A stretch of 50,724 nt of DNA from an uncultured Prevotella sp. (GTDB lineage Bacteria; Bacteroidota; Bacteroidia; Bacteroidales; Bacteroidaceae). The stretch is taken from positions 1-50,724 of the forward strand of contig ONYL01000032.1 of the NCBI GenBank assembly GCA_900322035.1, in the 5' to 3' direction. The notes under the pieces are model-generated. The model was not told the DNA's origin and ran no database searches. It worked only from the letters and a program-made list of their open reading frames with translations. This document shows positions 1 to 8,160 of this stretch, in pieces. Position numbers and translations under genes: made by a program. Positions within the stretch are counted from its first letter, which is position 1. Each line of letters opens with the position of its first letter.

Positions 1-69
1 ACATGACCATTTTCCTTCCCCTTTACATATAAACTTACCATGAATCCACGGAAAATATCCGCTGTGCCG
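1..69. repeat. Dispersed intergenic repeat, left copy
   Basis: The first 69 bases recur almost unchanged at 50294-50362, with about three differences. At the right copy the repeat follows directly on a block of inverted repeats, so the left copy probably continues outside the window. No coding potential is visible. It looks like a dispersed intergenic repeat. Being at both ends of the window, it could serve as a site for homologous recombination, but that is inference. Confidence 0.8.
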
Positions 70-255
70 CATTTACAAAGGTAACTAAAAGGGCTGATAC
101 CTCGTGAGAAGTGTCAGACCTAATTTTGTACTATCAAAAAAGTTTTAGCGGACAGCAACAAATTATGATACACCCTCTTTTTACTGGTGCTGAGAAAGCT
201 TAGTTGATGGCAATATGAAGACGCAAGTGCCACGGCGGCAGTACCCAAGGCTGCG

Positions 256-498
256 ATTTGCACTAACTATGGATAAGTTAGGCGGCATCTCGGAAGAAAA
301 AACAAACGAGTTTGTTTTGTTCTTCACTCAATTTGCACTAACTTTAGATAAGTTAGGCGGCATCTCGGAAGAAAAAACAAACGAGTTTGTTTTGTTCTTC
401 ACTCGATTTGCACTAACTTTAGATAAGTTAGGCGGCATCTCGGAAGAAAAAACAAACGAGTTTGTTTTGTTCTTCACTCGATTTGCACTAACTTTGCA
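256..498 (+). repeat. 75-bp tandem repeat, three units plus partial fourth
   Basis: Units start at 256, 331 and 406, with a partial fourth at 481, so the period is exactly 75 bp. Units 2 and 3 are almost identical; unit 1 differs at a few bases. Each unit contains an imperfect hairpin (GAAGAA..AAACAAAC-GA-GTTTGTTT..TTCTTC), and at each junction a TTTG-N19-TAACTTTx promoter-like pair. Only the last junction has the full TAACTTTG and lies immediately before tdk. Because 75 is a multiple of 3, an open frame runs through the repeat (25-residue units), but this is probably a by-product and not a gene. Confidence 0.9.
466..496 (+). promoter_or_regulatory. tdk promoter (-33/-7)
   Basis: TTTG at 466-469 and TAACTTTG at 489-496 are separated by 19 nt, matching the Bacteroidetes primary sigma consensus TTTG-N19/20-TAnnTTTG. 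The tdk ATG follows only 8 nt after the -7 box, so the transcript would have a very short leader or none. Confidence 0.75.
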
Positions 499-503
499 GC
501 GTT

Positions 504-1127
504 ATGATGGAAAATTTAGAAGGCGAGAAGCATCGCCAAGGCAGAGTGGAAGTGATTTGTGGCAGCATGTTCTCCGGCAAGACCGAAGAACTCATCCGTC
601 GTCTAAAGAGAGCCAAGTTCGCCCGTCAAAGGGTGGAAATCTTCAAACCGACAATCGACACGCGCTATTCCGACGAGGACGTGGTGAGCCACGACCAGAA
701 CTCGATCCGTTCGACGCCAATCGATTCCTCGGCAGCGATCCTGCTTCTTGCAGCCGATATTGACGTGGTGGGAATCGACGAGGCACAGTTCTTCGACGAT
801 GGACTCGTCGATGTCTGCAACCAGTTGGCCAATTCCGGCATTCGGGTCATTGTGGCCGGACTGGACATGGACTTCCAAGGGCGTCCCTTCGGACCAATCC
901 CCAACCTATTGGCCGTGGCCGACGAGGTGACAAAGGTACACGCTATCTGTGTGAAATGCGGTGCCCTGGCCTACGTGAGCCACCGCCTCGTGAAAGACAG
1001 CCGACGCGTCATGCTCGGCGAGCAACTCGAATATGAACCGCTATGCCGCGAATGCTTCCAGAAAGCCCTGCAAAAGGAACGCGAACAGGCAAAAGAAAAA
1101 ATATCCGCTTATGACAAACAACACTAA
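504..1127 (+). CDS. tdk: Thymidine kinase
   Basis: This 207-aa protein is a type II thymidine kinase, a cytosolic enzyme that phosphorylates thymidine with ATP in pyrimidine salvage. The P-loop GSMFSGKT is at residues 20-27 and the DEAQFF motif with the catalytic Glu is at 92-97. A four-Cys zinc site is formed by CxxC at 149-152 and CxxC at 181-184. The length is normal for the family. The start at 504 is an ATG-ATG pair just 8 nt behind the predicted -7 box, which rules out starts further upstream. The last 17 nt overlap the start of the downstream permease gene, suggesting translational coupling. Confidence 0.95.
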   Translation: MMENLEGEKHRQGRVEVICGSMFSGKTEELIRRLKRAKFARQRVEIFKPTIDTRYSDEDVVSHDQNSIRSTPIDSSAAILLLAADIDVVGIDEAQFFDDGLVDVCNQLANSGIRVIVAGLDMDFQGRPFGPIPNLLAVADEVTKVHAICVKCGALAYVSHRLVKDSRRVMLGEQLEYEPLCRECFQKALQKEREQAKEKISAYDKQH

Positions 1128-2250
1128 GGAGATCACCTTCGATAAATTCATCCGCTGGGCAGGAGTAGCTACGCTGATATTGGTTGTGCTCTATGTGGTC
1201 AACTATCTCAGCAACGTATTGCTGCCTTTCTTTGTGGCTTGGTTTTTAGCTTACCTGCTCTACCCGATCGTGAAATTCGTGCAGAACAAGCTGCACGTAA
1301 AGGTGAGGGCACTCTCCATCATCATCACGCTGATTGTTGTCTTTGCCGTCATCGGAGCCGTAATATATCTGATCATTCCACCCATGATCGAACAGATATC
1401 CTCTCTGTCTGACATTCTCTCGAAATGGGTGAACAGCCAGACCCACAACAGCATCCAAGGCATCATTCGTGACTGGGTGACCAATAACCAGCGAGCCATC
1501 GAGAAATTCCTGCAAAGCAAGGATTTTACCGACGCATTAAAGACCGCCATGCCTAAGATGTTTGCTTTTCTCGGTCAGACGGCCAATGTGGTCATCAGCA
1601 TCATTGCTTCAATGATCACCTTATTATATATGTTCTTCATTCTGCTCGACTATGAGTATCTCTCGGAAAACTGGATAAGGATCTTCCCCATGAAGCAACG
1701 CCCGTTCTGGCGCGACCTGAGCAAGGACGTGGCCCGGGAACTCAACAACTACATCCGTGGGCAGGGCCTTGTGGCCTTGTGCATGGGCATCATGTTCTGC
1801 ATCGGGTTCTCCATCATCGATTTCCCCATGGCCATCGGCATGGGCATCCTCATCGGCATCCTCGACCTCGTGCCCTATCTTCACACCTTCGCTCTCATCC
1901 CCTGCGCCTTCTTGGCGATGCTCAAGGCAGCCAGCACCGGTCAGAACTTTCTGCTTGTCTTCGGATTGGTCATCGGCATATTCTGCATTGTGCAGGTCAT
2001 CACCGATATGATTGTCACTCCGAAAATCATGGGCAAGGCCATGGGACTGAACCCCGCCATCCTGTTGCTCTCCCTGTCGGTATGGGGCGCTCTGCTCGGC
2101 TTCATCGGGCTCATCATCGCCCTGCCCCTCACCACGCTTCTCATGGCTTACTGGCAACGCTACGTCACCAAGGAAATAAGCACTTCACGGCCTGTCAACA
2201 AGGCTGCCCAAACAGACCAAACGCCGACAGCAGACGGCGAACAACAATAA
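1111..2250 (+). CDS. AI-2E transporter family (PerM/YdiK-like) membrane protein
   Basis: This is a 379-aa polytopic inner-membrane protein of the AI-2E/PerM permease family. Hydrophobic segments cover roughly residues 15-75, 155-185 and 225-360, and the usual long soluble stretch lies between the early and late helices. Members have been linked to export of small molecules or to Na+/H+ antiport, but the substrate cannot be read from sequence. I start it at the ATG at 1111, which gives the typical short charged N-terminus and a 17-bp overlap with tdk; a longer frame back to 1033 would overlap tdk heavily and lacks support. A strong terminator follows. Confidence 0.85.
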   Translation: MTNNTKEITFDKFIRWAGVATLILVVLYVVNYLSNVLLPFFVAWFLAYLLYPIVKFVQNKLHVKVRALSIIITLIVVFAVIGAVIYLIIPPMIEQISSLSDILSKWVNSQTHNSIQGIIRDWVTNNQRAIEKFLQSKDFTDALKTAMPKMFAFLGQTANVVISIIASMITLLYMFFILLDYEYLSENWIRIFPMKQRPFWRDLSKDVARELNNYIRGQGLVALCMGIMFCIGFSIIDFPMAIGMGILIGILDLVPYLHTFALIPCAFLAMLKAASTGQNFLLVFGLVIGIFCIVQVITDMIVTPKIMGKAMGLNPAILLLSLSVWGALLGFIGLIIALPLTTLLMAYWQRYVTKEISTSRPVNKAAQTDQTPTADGEQQ

Positions 2251-2262
2251 TATCACGCACAC

Positions 2263-2295
2263 TCAGCCGACGGAACTCCGCCGGCTGATATTTTT
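2263..2295 (+). terminator. Rho-independent terminator of tdk-permease unit
   Basis: An 11-bp stem (TCAGCCGACGG / CCGCCGGCTGA, one A-C mismatch) with an AACT loop is followed by TATTTTT, 12 nt after the permease stop codon. Confidence 0.85.
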
Positions 2296-2472
2296 CTATC
2301 GTTAGCCCACCGCAATAAGGCAGGAAGAAAGCAATGATCTTCGTGACAGAAGGCGTGATAGACCAAAGCTACATGAAATAAAAAAACACCGCTTTTTATG
2401 CGAAAAAACAAAACAGCACACCCAATTCATAACCAATCTCAGTTTCTTAGCGAAAAAAAAATAGCCGAATAA

Positions 2473-2504
2473 TTTGGCTGTTTCAAAAATAATATGTACT
2501 TTTG
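2473..2504 (+). promoter_or_regulatory. tRNA-Lys promoter
   Basis: TTTG at 2473-2476 and TACTTTTG at 2497-2504 with 20 nt between them match the Bacteroidetes -33/-7 consensus. The mature tRNA begins 31 nt downstream. The stretch 2296-2472 upstream shows no gene. Confidence 0.8.
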
Positions 2505-2535
2505 CACTCGCTTATCAAAAAGAGATAAGTGGTTT

Positions 2536-2608
2536 GACCCGCTAGCTCAGTTGGTAGAGCATAACACTTTTAATGTTAGGGTCATGGGTTCGAGCCCCAT
2601 GCGGGTCA
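2536..2608 (+). tRNA. tRNA-Lys (TTT anticodon)
   Basis: The cloverleaf folds completely: acceptor GACCCGC/GCGGGTC, D-arm GCTC/GAGC, anticodon stem TAACA/TGTTA with loop CTTTTAA (anticodon TTT), and T-arm with TTCGAGC loop. The CCA end is not encoded. A consensus promoter lies upstream and a terminator immediately downstream, so it is a single-gene unit. Confidence 0.96.
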
Positions 2609-2611
2609 CTG

Positions 2612-2646
2612 AAAGGGAGAGCTGAGAAGCTCTCCTTTCTTTTTTA
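2612..2646 (+). terminator. Terminator of tRNA-Lys
   Basis: The stem GGAGAGCT / AGCTCTCC, extended by AAAG/CTTT, has a GAGA loop and is followed by CTTTTTT. It starts 4 nt after the tRNA discriminator base. Confidence 0.85.
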
Positions 2647-2846
2647 CACACGGTCGATTAATTGATAAAGCACTGATAATACGGTGTTTACAAGGGGCAA
2701 GAGTGTATCGTGAAGCTACGACAGGATATGACGGGATAAGTCAGCTTACGACAATATTTTGATACCAATTCGATACCCTGCTCGATACCCAGGTAAAGGT
2801 ATCACACTCCTATCTGCATTTGCCAGTCGTACTTATTGGTAAAAGT

Positions 2847-3074
2847 ATGAACAACGTATCTGTTAGGCTTGCCTTTGATAGAAAACACAAAGCCACAAAA
2901 AATCACAGAGCCTCTGTACAAATGGAGGTTACGTTTATGAGCAGACGCAAGTTCGTTTCTACGGGCATACGTCTTTATTCAGACCAGTGGGGAAAAGACA
3001 GTAAGGTCAAGAACCACCCACAGTCAATTTTAGACCTATAGGTCAATAATATCCAGGTACAAAACTTACAATAG
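2847..3074 (+). pseudogene. Remnant of a tyrosine integrase (N-terminal arm domain)
   Basis: The frame from ATG 2847 reads VSVRLAFDRKHKATKNHRA, then VTFMSRRKFVSTGIRLYSDQW. This is typical of the arm-type DNA-binding N-terminus of Bacteroidetes tyrosine recombinases that insert conjugative or integrative elements. Only about 64 codons remain before TAG at 3039-3041; ten further codons read on in the same frame to another TAG at 3072. The SAM-like and catalytic domains (R-H-R-Y) are absent. It sits 240 bp downstream of tRNA-Lys, a common integration target, so it is probably what is left of a tRNA-targeted element. I saw no duplicated tRNA end nearby. Confidence 0.7.
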
Positions 3075-3208
3075 CGAATCAGTAAACAGTTGTCAGCTTA
3101 AAAACAACAATAAAAAAACATAAAACAAATATAAAATATTTTGTTGTTTGGATAAAATTGTTTCTATTTGCAAACGTACAACGTAGTAATAACATAAAAC
3201 TTATCACT

Positions 3209-3415
3209 ATGAAGAGATTTCTTTTTCTTTAGCTTTGCGTGCTTCATCAGCATGAACACTTTTGCCGCGAACTGGGTAACAGTAACGACGGCTGCTGGCA
3301 ATGTTTTCCATGTAATACGGAGATTTTTAAATCCACACAGGATCTGTTTAATTGGTTTTGGAACATGGCAAACGCTGTTGACCCAAAATACCCCGATGGA
3401 ACGTATCGTATGTAA
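3209..3415 (+). pseudogene. Broken small Cys-rich secreted peptide gene
   Basis: From ATG 3209 the frame reads MKRFLFL and then TAG (3230-3232). In the next frame the same bases give a hydrophobic signal-like stretch (FFSFACFISMNTFAANW). The original frame resumes with a protein-like tail containing GCWQCFPCNTEIFKSTQDLF and ending PKYPDGTYRM at TAA 3413-3415. The simplest reading is a peptide of about 65 aa with a signal sequence and a CxxCxxC cluster, damaged by two indels. It precedes the GLPGLI gene by 22 bp. The stretch 3075-3208 holds nothing else I recognise. Function unknown; sequencing error is an alternative to decay. Confidence 0.4.
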
Positions 3416-3437
3416 TTTCAGAAACAGAAGCATTGAA

Positions 3438-4352
3438 ATGTACAATGTCAATTGCAAGCGATGGCTTCACAATGCCATCGCTATGGTTTTCTTCATTGGC
3501 TTTATCTTTTCCATGTCCTGCGCCCTTCCGGCATGTTCGCAGGAGATAAGGATGGAAGGCGACGCTCACAACTCCACCTTTCCACCCATAAAGCGTGTTG
3601 TGTATGATACGGCAATGGTGGCCGTGTACTACGAAATGAAATACAAACAAGACAGCACGATAGACAATTACACCACAGCACAGACCGTACTGCTTTGGGG
3701 TGAGAAGTATAGGCTTTTTGCAGACTACTATTCCATACTGAAGGATTCTCTCATTGACGATGCCGCAGCAAAGAACAAATCGGCCTTTGCAGTATTTGGG
3801 GAAGGTCAGGCATTGACCAACCATATCAAATACAAACAGAGAGTGCTGACCAACAACAGCACGGGACTATGCAAAGTGAGATACGAGGTGGCAATGAACC
3901 AGTATGAATACGAAGAGACACAACCTGCCATAAAATGGACGCTGCAGCACCAGGACTCTACCCTGAACGGCATAGCCTGCAGCAAGGCGTCGTGCCGTTA
4001 TCGGGGGCGCAACTATGAGGCTTGGTATGCAAAGGATGTGGCCTTGCCCTTGGGGCCTTACCGTTTTGGTGGGTTGCCAGGACTCATCATGCAGCTGTAT
4101 GACACCCACCGCCAGTTTGTTTTCACGCTGAACGCGCTCGACACGAATCCCAAGGTGAACAACCTCGTTTACCTTGCTGTGGAGGACAACCTTGAAAGCG
4201 GCCCACGAAACAAAATCATGGATACGGTAGACAAGGGATTGCGCCATGAATTCAACCTGCTGCTGGCCTATCCCGCCGGACTGAAAGGCAGTATGCCGGA
4301 TTTCACGAACAGCAGCGACGAGAGTCCCTACAACCCGATAGAACTGGAATGA
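3438..4352 (+). CDS. GLPGLI family protein
   Basis: This 304-aa exported protein belongs to the Bacteroidetes GLPGLI family (Porph_ging), named for a motif present here as PYRFGGLPGLIMQLYD near residue 211. Function of the family is not established; members are periplasmic or surface proteins often paired with an outer-membrane receptor gene, as here. I choose ATG 3438 because it places a hydrophobic signal segment (residues about 10-33, MVFFIGFIFSMSCALPACS) at the N-terminus; a longer open frame from 3252 overlaps the broken peptide gene. Its stop overlaps the start of the next gene by 4 nt (ATGA), so the two are almost certainly co-translated. Confidence 0.8.
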   Translation: MYNVNCKRWLHNAIAMVFFIGFIFSMSCALPACSQEIRMEGDAHNSTFPPIKRVVYDTAMVAVYYEMKYKQDSTIDNYTTAQTVLLWGEKYRLFADYYSILKDSLIDDAAAKNKSAFAVFGEGQALTNHIKYKQRVLTNNSTGLCKVRYEVAMNQYEYEETQPAIKWTLQHQDSTLNGIACSKASCRYRGRNYEAWYAKDVALPLGPYRFGGLPGLIMQLYDTHRQFVFTLNALDTNPKVNNLVYLAVEDNLESGPRNKIMDTVDKGLRHEFNLLLAYPAGLKGSMPDFTNSSDESPYNPIELE

Positions 4353-6859
4353 ACCATCTGCAAGGCTATATCCTGATTCTCTTGCTATGCGTCTGTGGCC
4401 CAACCGGGGCGCAGGAGCTGCGGGGGCTTGTGACCGATACTGAAACCGGCAAGCCCATCGCTATGGCTACCTGCAAGTTGTTGACCGTGGACAGTTCCTT
4501 GGTCAACTATACCATCACCCAAAAGGACGGCAGGTTCACGATTCCGCTCCCGGCAGAAGCCCGCTATATAGAGGTGTCGCACATCGCCCACGACAAGATG
4601 ACACTAAGGATCGACTCGACGTGTGTGGAGATGGAAATCGGGCTGTTGCCCAAATCGAGACGACTGGAGGAGCTGATTGTCAAGTCGCCCGCCATCGTTC
4701 GCAAGAAAGACACCCTCAACTACAATGTAGAATCCTTCAGAGGGAAAAACGACCATTATCTTGAAGACGTAATCAAGAAAATGCCTGGGCTGGATGTTGA
4801 CCAGAACGGAACCATCAAATATCAAGGCAAATCCATCTCGCGGTTCAATATAGAGGGACAGGACATGTTGGGAGGAAGATACAACCTTGCCACGCAGAAC
4901 ATGCCGGCCGAAGCCGTGGCTACAGTGCAAGTGCTGGAGAACAACCAAGCTGTCAGAGCTTTGGAGGGAAGGGAATCTTCCGACCAAACCACACTGAACA
5001 TCAAGCTGAAGGCCGGTTACAAAATGAAAATCATCGGGGAATTGCGAGCCAGTGGGGGCGGAGGCGGAAACGGTCCGGCGTGGGAGGGCAAGGCAGCTGC
5101 CATGCGTGTGGAAAAGCGCAACCAGACACTGCTGTTGGGGAACACCAACAACACGGGAAGATTGCTTTCAGGAATGCAACTGGACCACTTCGCCACCCGC
5201 GAGCCCATGCTGCCCCAGCCTCTCGTCGATGACATCAGCCAAAACCTTGTACCCATTGCGCAACACCGATATATAGACAACACTTCCCATTCCGCCTCGC
5301 TCAACCAACTCTTGGCGTTGTCGGAATACTCCTCCATTGTGGTTGGACTGCAAACGACCCACGAGGAGACCGCCAACGAGGACAGCGCCTTCCACCACTA
5401 CGGGGGGCTGGACACGTTTGATTTGGCCGAAAAGCACCACTATTCGAAACAAACCAACCAAATCGTACCGACCATCCGACTTGAGGTCAATCATCCCAAA
5501 TACTACCTGAGCAACGAGGCTAAGGCCCAATTCTCTGACAACAACATGGGAAACCGACTGAACAGCAACGGGGAGAAGTACTCCGTGGTGGCAGGAACGA
5601 GGCCCAACAGCTGGCAAAACAAGCTGAAGCTCATCATCAACTCAAGGCACAACTCTTTCTATGTCAATTCCTTCTTCAGATTTTATGATGACCAGGAGAC
5701 CCTCAACCTGCCTTCGCCGGAAAGATTGGGAATCAGGCAATTCTTGATGAGCAACGAAGTGGCAACGGGATTCAACGGCCCGGGCGGATGGTGGAACGTT
5801 GCGCTGAAAAGCAGCTATGTGAGTGCCCGGCTCTCCAAGGAGTCAGACCGAAACGGAAACCATATCCTCACCAACAGCCTAAGCCTCAAACACAGCATGA
5901 GAATGCTTGGAGGGACAATCAATCTGACCCTGCCTTTCAACTGGACCGTCACTCATGTAAAATGGAGCGGAAAGACGCAGAACAGACTCTACCCCTCGCC
6001 TTCCCTCACTTACTCGCTCGACATCAACCCGCGCCTGAGGCTGCTGCTTTCAGGAGAATGCTCGAAGCAAATCAGCTACAACCAAGCTTTCAACACAGAG
6101 TATTACAGCGATTACCGCACATTGAATGGGAAAAGTGGACGGATAGGCTGGTCCAAGACATGGAATGCCGACTTCTCGCTGCGCTACCAAAGCATCCTCC
6201 ACTTGTTCAACTGGTATCTGTCGGGCTACTACAGTTGGGCCAAAGACGACCATTATTTCGCTTACGACTATACGGGAGCAACCTCATCTATCTATCCCGT
6301 TTGGAAAACCAACAGCCGGAAATCCTTTTCGCTCTATACCGGAGCCCATAAGATATTCAGAAAAGGGGTCTTTGGAAAACTAAGCCTAAGCTTTGCCAGG
6401 ACAGAGATCCCAATGGAACAAAACAAAACCTTCATCACCAACAAGTCCAACTTCATCTCTGCGGTTGCCTCTGGATCCGTCTCTCCCCTCCCTTGGCTGG
6501 AACTGACAGAAGAAGCGACGGGCAACATCAGTTGGACAGACGGGGTGGAAAACAGTTGTTTGAGAAGCCTGTATAACGAAGCAAGCCTGACGGCAAGAAT
6601 CGCAGAACGGGTGACCCTGCGCCTCGCGTCCACTCTCCAAGTGAGCGAGATCACGAAGGGCCACTACGTGAACAATCTTTTCGTAGATGCCGAAGCAAGA
6701 TGGCAGTTGGCAAAGCGTTGGTCTTTGGTTGGGCAAGTGACAAATCTCTTCAACCGTAAGCAGTATGTCAACAGCAGTCTGACCGCACTCTCGCGTTACT
6801 ATTACTGCAAACCTCTGCGCCAGAGAGAACTCTTGCTGAAAGTTCATTTCAAGTTTTGA
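4349..6859 (+). CDS. TonB-dependent-receptor-like outer-membrane beta-barrel protein
   Basis: This 836-aa protein has a signal peptide (residues 1-21), a carboxypeptidase-regulatory-like Ig fold (about 22-105, ELRGLVTDTETGKPIAMATC), a TonB-type plug (about 115-225, DVIKKMPGLDVDQNGTIKYQ), a Gly-rich turn near 235-242, and a long beta-barrel ending in Phe (LLKVHFKF). It lacks SusC length and motifs and belongs with the receptors that accompany GLPGLI proteins. It overlaps the GLPGLI gene by 4 nt. The ligand is unknown; a peptide or a protein partner is possible given the small-peptide remnant upstream. No terminator with a T-run is obvious after it. Confidence 0.8.
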   Translation: MNHLQGYILILLLCVCGPTGAQELRGLVTDTETGKPIAMATCKLLTVDSSLVNYTITQKDGRFTIPLPAEARYIEVSHIAHDKMTLRIDSTCVEMEIGLLPKSRRLEELIVKSPAIVRKKDTLNYNVESFRGKNDHYLEDVIKKMPGLDVDQNGTIKYQGKSISRFNIEGQDMLGGRYNLATQNMPAEAVATVQVLENNQAVRALEGRESSDQTTLNIKLKAGYKMKIIGELRASGGGGGNGPAWEGKAAAMRVEKRNQTLLLGNTNNTGRLLSGMQLDHFATREPMLPQPLVDDISQNLVPIAQHRYIDNTSHSASLNQLLALSEYSSIVVGLQTTHEETANEDSAFHHYGGLDTFDLAEKHHYSKQTNQIVPTIRLEVNHPKYYLSNEAKAQFSDNNMGNRLNSNGEKYSVVAGTRPNSWQNKLKLIINSRHNSFYVNSFFRFYDDQETLNLPSPERLGIRQFLMSNEVATGFNGPGGWWNVALKSSYVSARLSKESDRNGNHILTNSLSLKHSMRMLGGTINLTLPFNWTVTHVKWSGKTQNRLYPSPSLTYSLDINPRLRLLLSGECSKQISYNQAFNTEYYSDYRTLNGKSGRIGWSKTWNADFSLRYQSILHLFNWYLSGYYSWAKDDHYFAYDYTGATSSIYPVWKTNSRKSFSLYTGAHKIFRKGVFGKLSLSFARTEIPMEQNKTFITNKSNFISAVASGSVSPLPWLELTEEATGNISWTDGVENSCLRSLYNEASLTARIAERVTLRLASTLQVSEITKGHYVNNLFVDAEARWQLAKRWSLVGQVTNLFNRKQYVNSSLTALSRYYYCKPLRQRELLLKVHFKF

Positions 6860-7451
6860 CGCTCAACAGCCAAAGAATGGGAGTGGAAAAAACAGCATGG
6901 AAGATACCCGCTTGGTTAAGAAAAATGATAAACCGCAAACATCCAGCGGAGGCTTCAGCAACTGCATGAGTGGGAACCGTACCTGGCAACTGCCGTATTG
7001 ATGGATGGCTACCGCCACACTGTAGTTTAACCTGTCGCACAGGCTCAATAATAAGGATGAAATGTAGTTTAACGCTTTTGGTTGACTACTTTAAGGCTTA
7101 TTTTTAATATCTTCGAAGCTTATGATTCGCGCTCACAAGCCTAACGAGTAAATAAAACTATTACCAACTCAGAGATACAAGTTAGCGACTTGAGGAACTT
7201 GAACTCTGTTAAAACAGTTAAGAATTAAATTACCGAATATTGACACTAATCAGAGAAATAATATCTCCAAAATAATCTATTCACCCGACGAAAGCTCTGA
7301 GAGAGAACATGTTCTTTCCAATCGTCAATATATCGCATGGAGTCGAGAGAGATTAGAATTGAAGAGAAGATACCGTGACATCCGACAAGCGGAGATATAA
7401 TAAAACGAGGAGAAAAACGTTCTTAAAGAAACATAATCCGTTTTAATAAGA
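6860..7451. other. Gene-free stretch upstream of ruvA
   Basis: About 590 bp without a convincing gene. It contains copy A of a composite repeat (7014-7109, see repeat entry) and a perfect 12-bp palindrome AGAACATGTTCT at 7304-7315 that could be an operator. AT content rises towards ruvA; I found no clear TAnnTTTG box in the last 150 bp. Confidence 0.6.
7014..7109 (+). repeat. Composite intergenic repeat, copy A
   Basis: GCCACACTGTAGTTTAAC at 7014-7031 and a 47-bp block from 7063 (TGTAGTTTAACGCTTTTGG..., TTGACTACTTTAAGG...) match the copy at 50597-50678, and in reverse complement the copy at 24835-24890. The spacer between the two blocks differs between copies. Confidence 0.8.
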
Positions 7452-8066
7452 ATGTTTGAATATATCAAGGGAGAGCTGACCGAACTCACTCCAGCTTTAG
7501 CCGTTGTAGAAGCCGCAGGCGTGGGCTACGCGATCAATATATCTCTCAACACATACAGTGCCATCCAGGGCAAGAAAGATGTAAGGCTATTTATCCATGA
7601 AGCCCTTTCGGCAGGAGGCCGCGACGACAGTTTCACGCTCTACGGCTTTGCCACGAAGAAAGAACGTGAACTCTATCGCCTGCTCATCACGGTCTCTGGC
7701 GTAGGCGCCAACACTGCCCGCATGATTCTCTCCTCCCTCTCCGCCTCCGAACTCGGCAACGCCATTGCCTCGGGCAACGACAAATTGCTCAAGTCGGTGA
7801 AAGGAATCGGGCTGAAGACGGCCCAACGTATCATTGTCGACCTTAAGGACAAGGTGCTCTCACTCGGCATCACCCAAGAGATGAGCGCCACAGGAGTCGG
7901 ACAGCCCATAGCGGAATCGCCCGTGAAAGAAGAGGCTGTGAGCGCACTCGTCATGCTTGGTTTCTCCCCTGCCCCAAGTGCCAAGGTCGTGGACCAAGTG
8001 ATGAAGGACAATCCCGGTATAGAAGTCCAGCAAGTGGTGAAGCTGGCACTAAAATTAATCAAATAG
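7452..8066 (+). CDS. ruvA: Holliday junction branch migration subunit RuvA
   Basis: This 204-aa protein is RuvA, which binds Holliday junctions as a tetramer and loads the RuvB motor during recombinational repair. It has an N-terminal OB fold (residues 1-63, MFEYIKGELTELTPALAVVE), two helix-hairpin-helix motifs (around 72-92, LITVSGVGANTARMILSSL, and 107-127, LKSVKGIGLKTAQRIIVDL) and the C-terminal RuvB-binding three-helix domain (about 155-204). Length and domain order are standard. sprA follows 94 bp downstream in the same direction, a gene order often seen in Bacteroidetes. Confidence 0.97.
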   Translation: MFEYIKGELTELTPALAVVEAAGVGYAINISLNTYSAIQGKKDVRLFIHEALSAGGRDDSFTLYGFATKKERELYRLLITVSGVGANTARMILSSLSASELGNAIASGNDKLLKSVKGIGLKTAQRIIVDLKDKVLSLGITQEMSATGVGQPIAESPVKEEAVSALVMLGFSPAPSAKVVDQVMKDNPGIEVQQVVKLALKLIK

Positions 8067-8160
8067 GGCCATACGGTTTGAGAGCTTTTCCTTTTTCCAT
8101 GTGGCACGATTCCGGATGGGCCGCTCCCTGTTTGTTGTTGGATTTCTTCAAAATAAAATT

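Noticed and set aside
215-763. 182-aa open frame through the 75-bp repeats into tdk
   Set aside because: It owes its length to the multiple-of-three repeat and then runs in the wrong frame through tdk; no domain and no RBS or promoter of its own.
3252-3437. Longer N-terminus for the GLPGLI protein
   Set aside because: It would place the signal peptide about 70 residues inside the protein and overlap the tail of the broken peptide gene.
7304-7315. Perfect 12-bp palindrome AGAACATGTTCT
   Set aside because: Possible operator upstream of ruvA, but a single short palindrome with no second site or known regulator is weak evidence, so it is noted only inside the gap entry.
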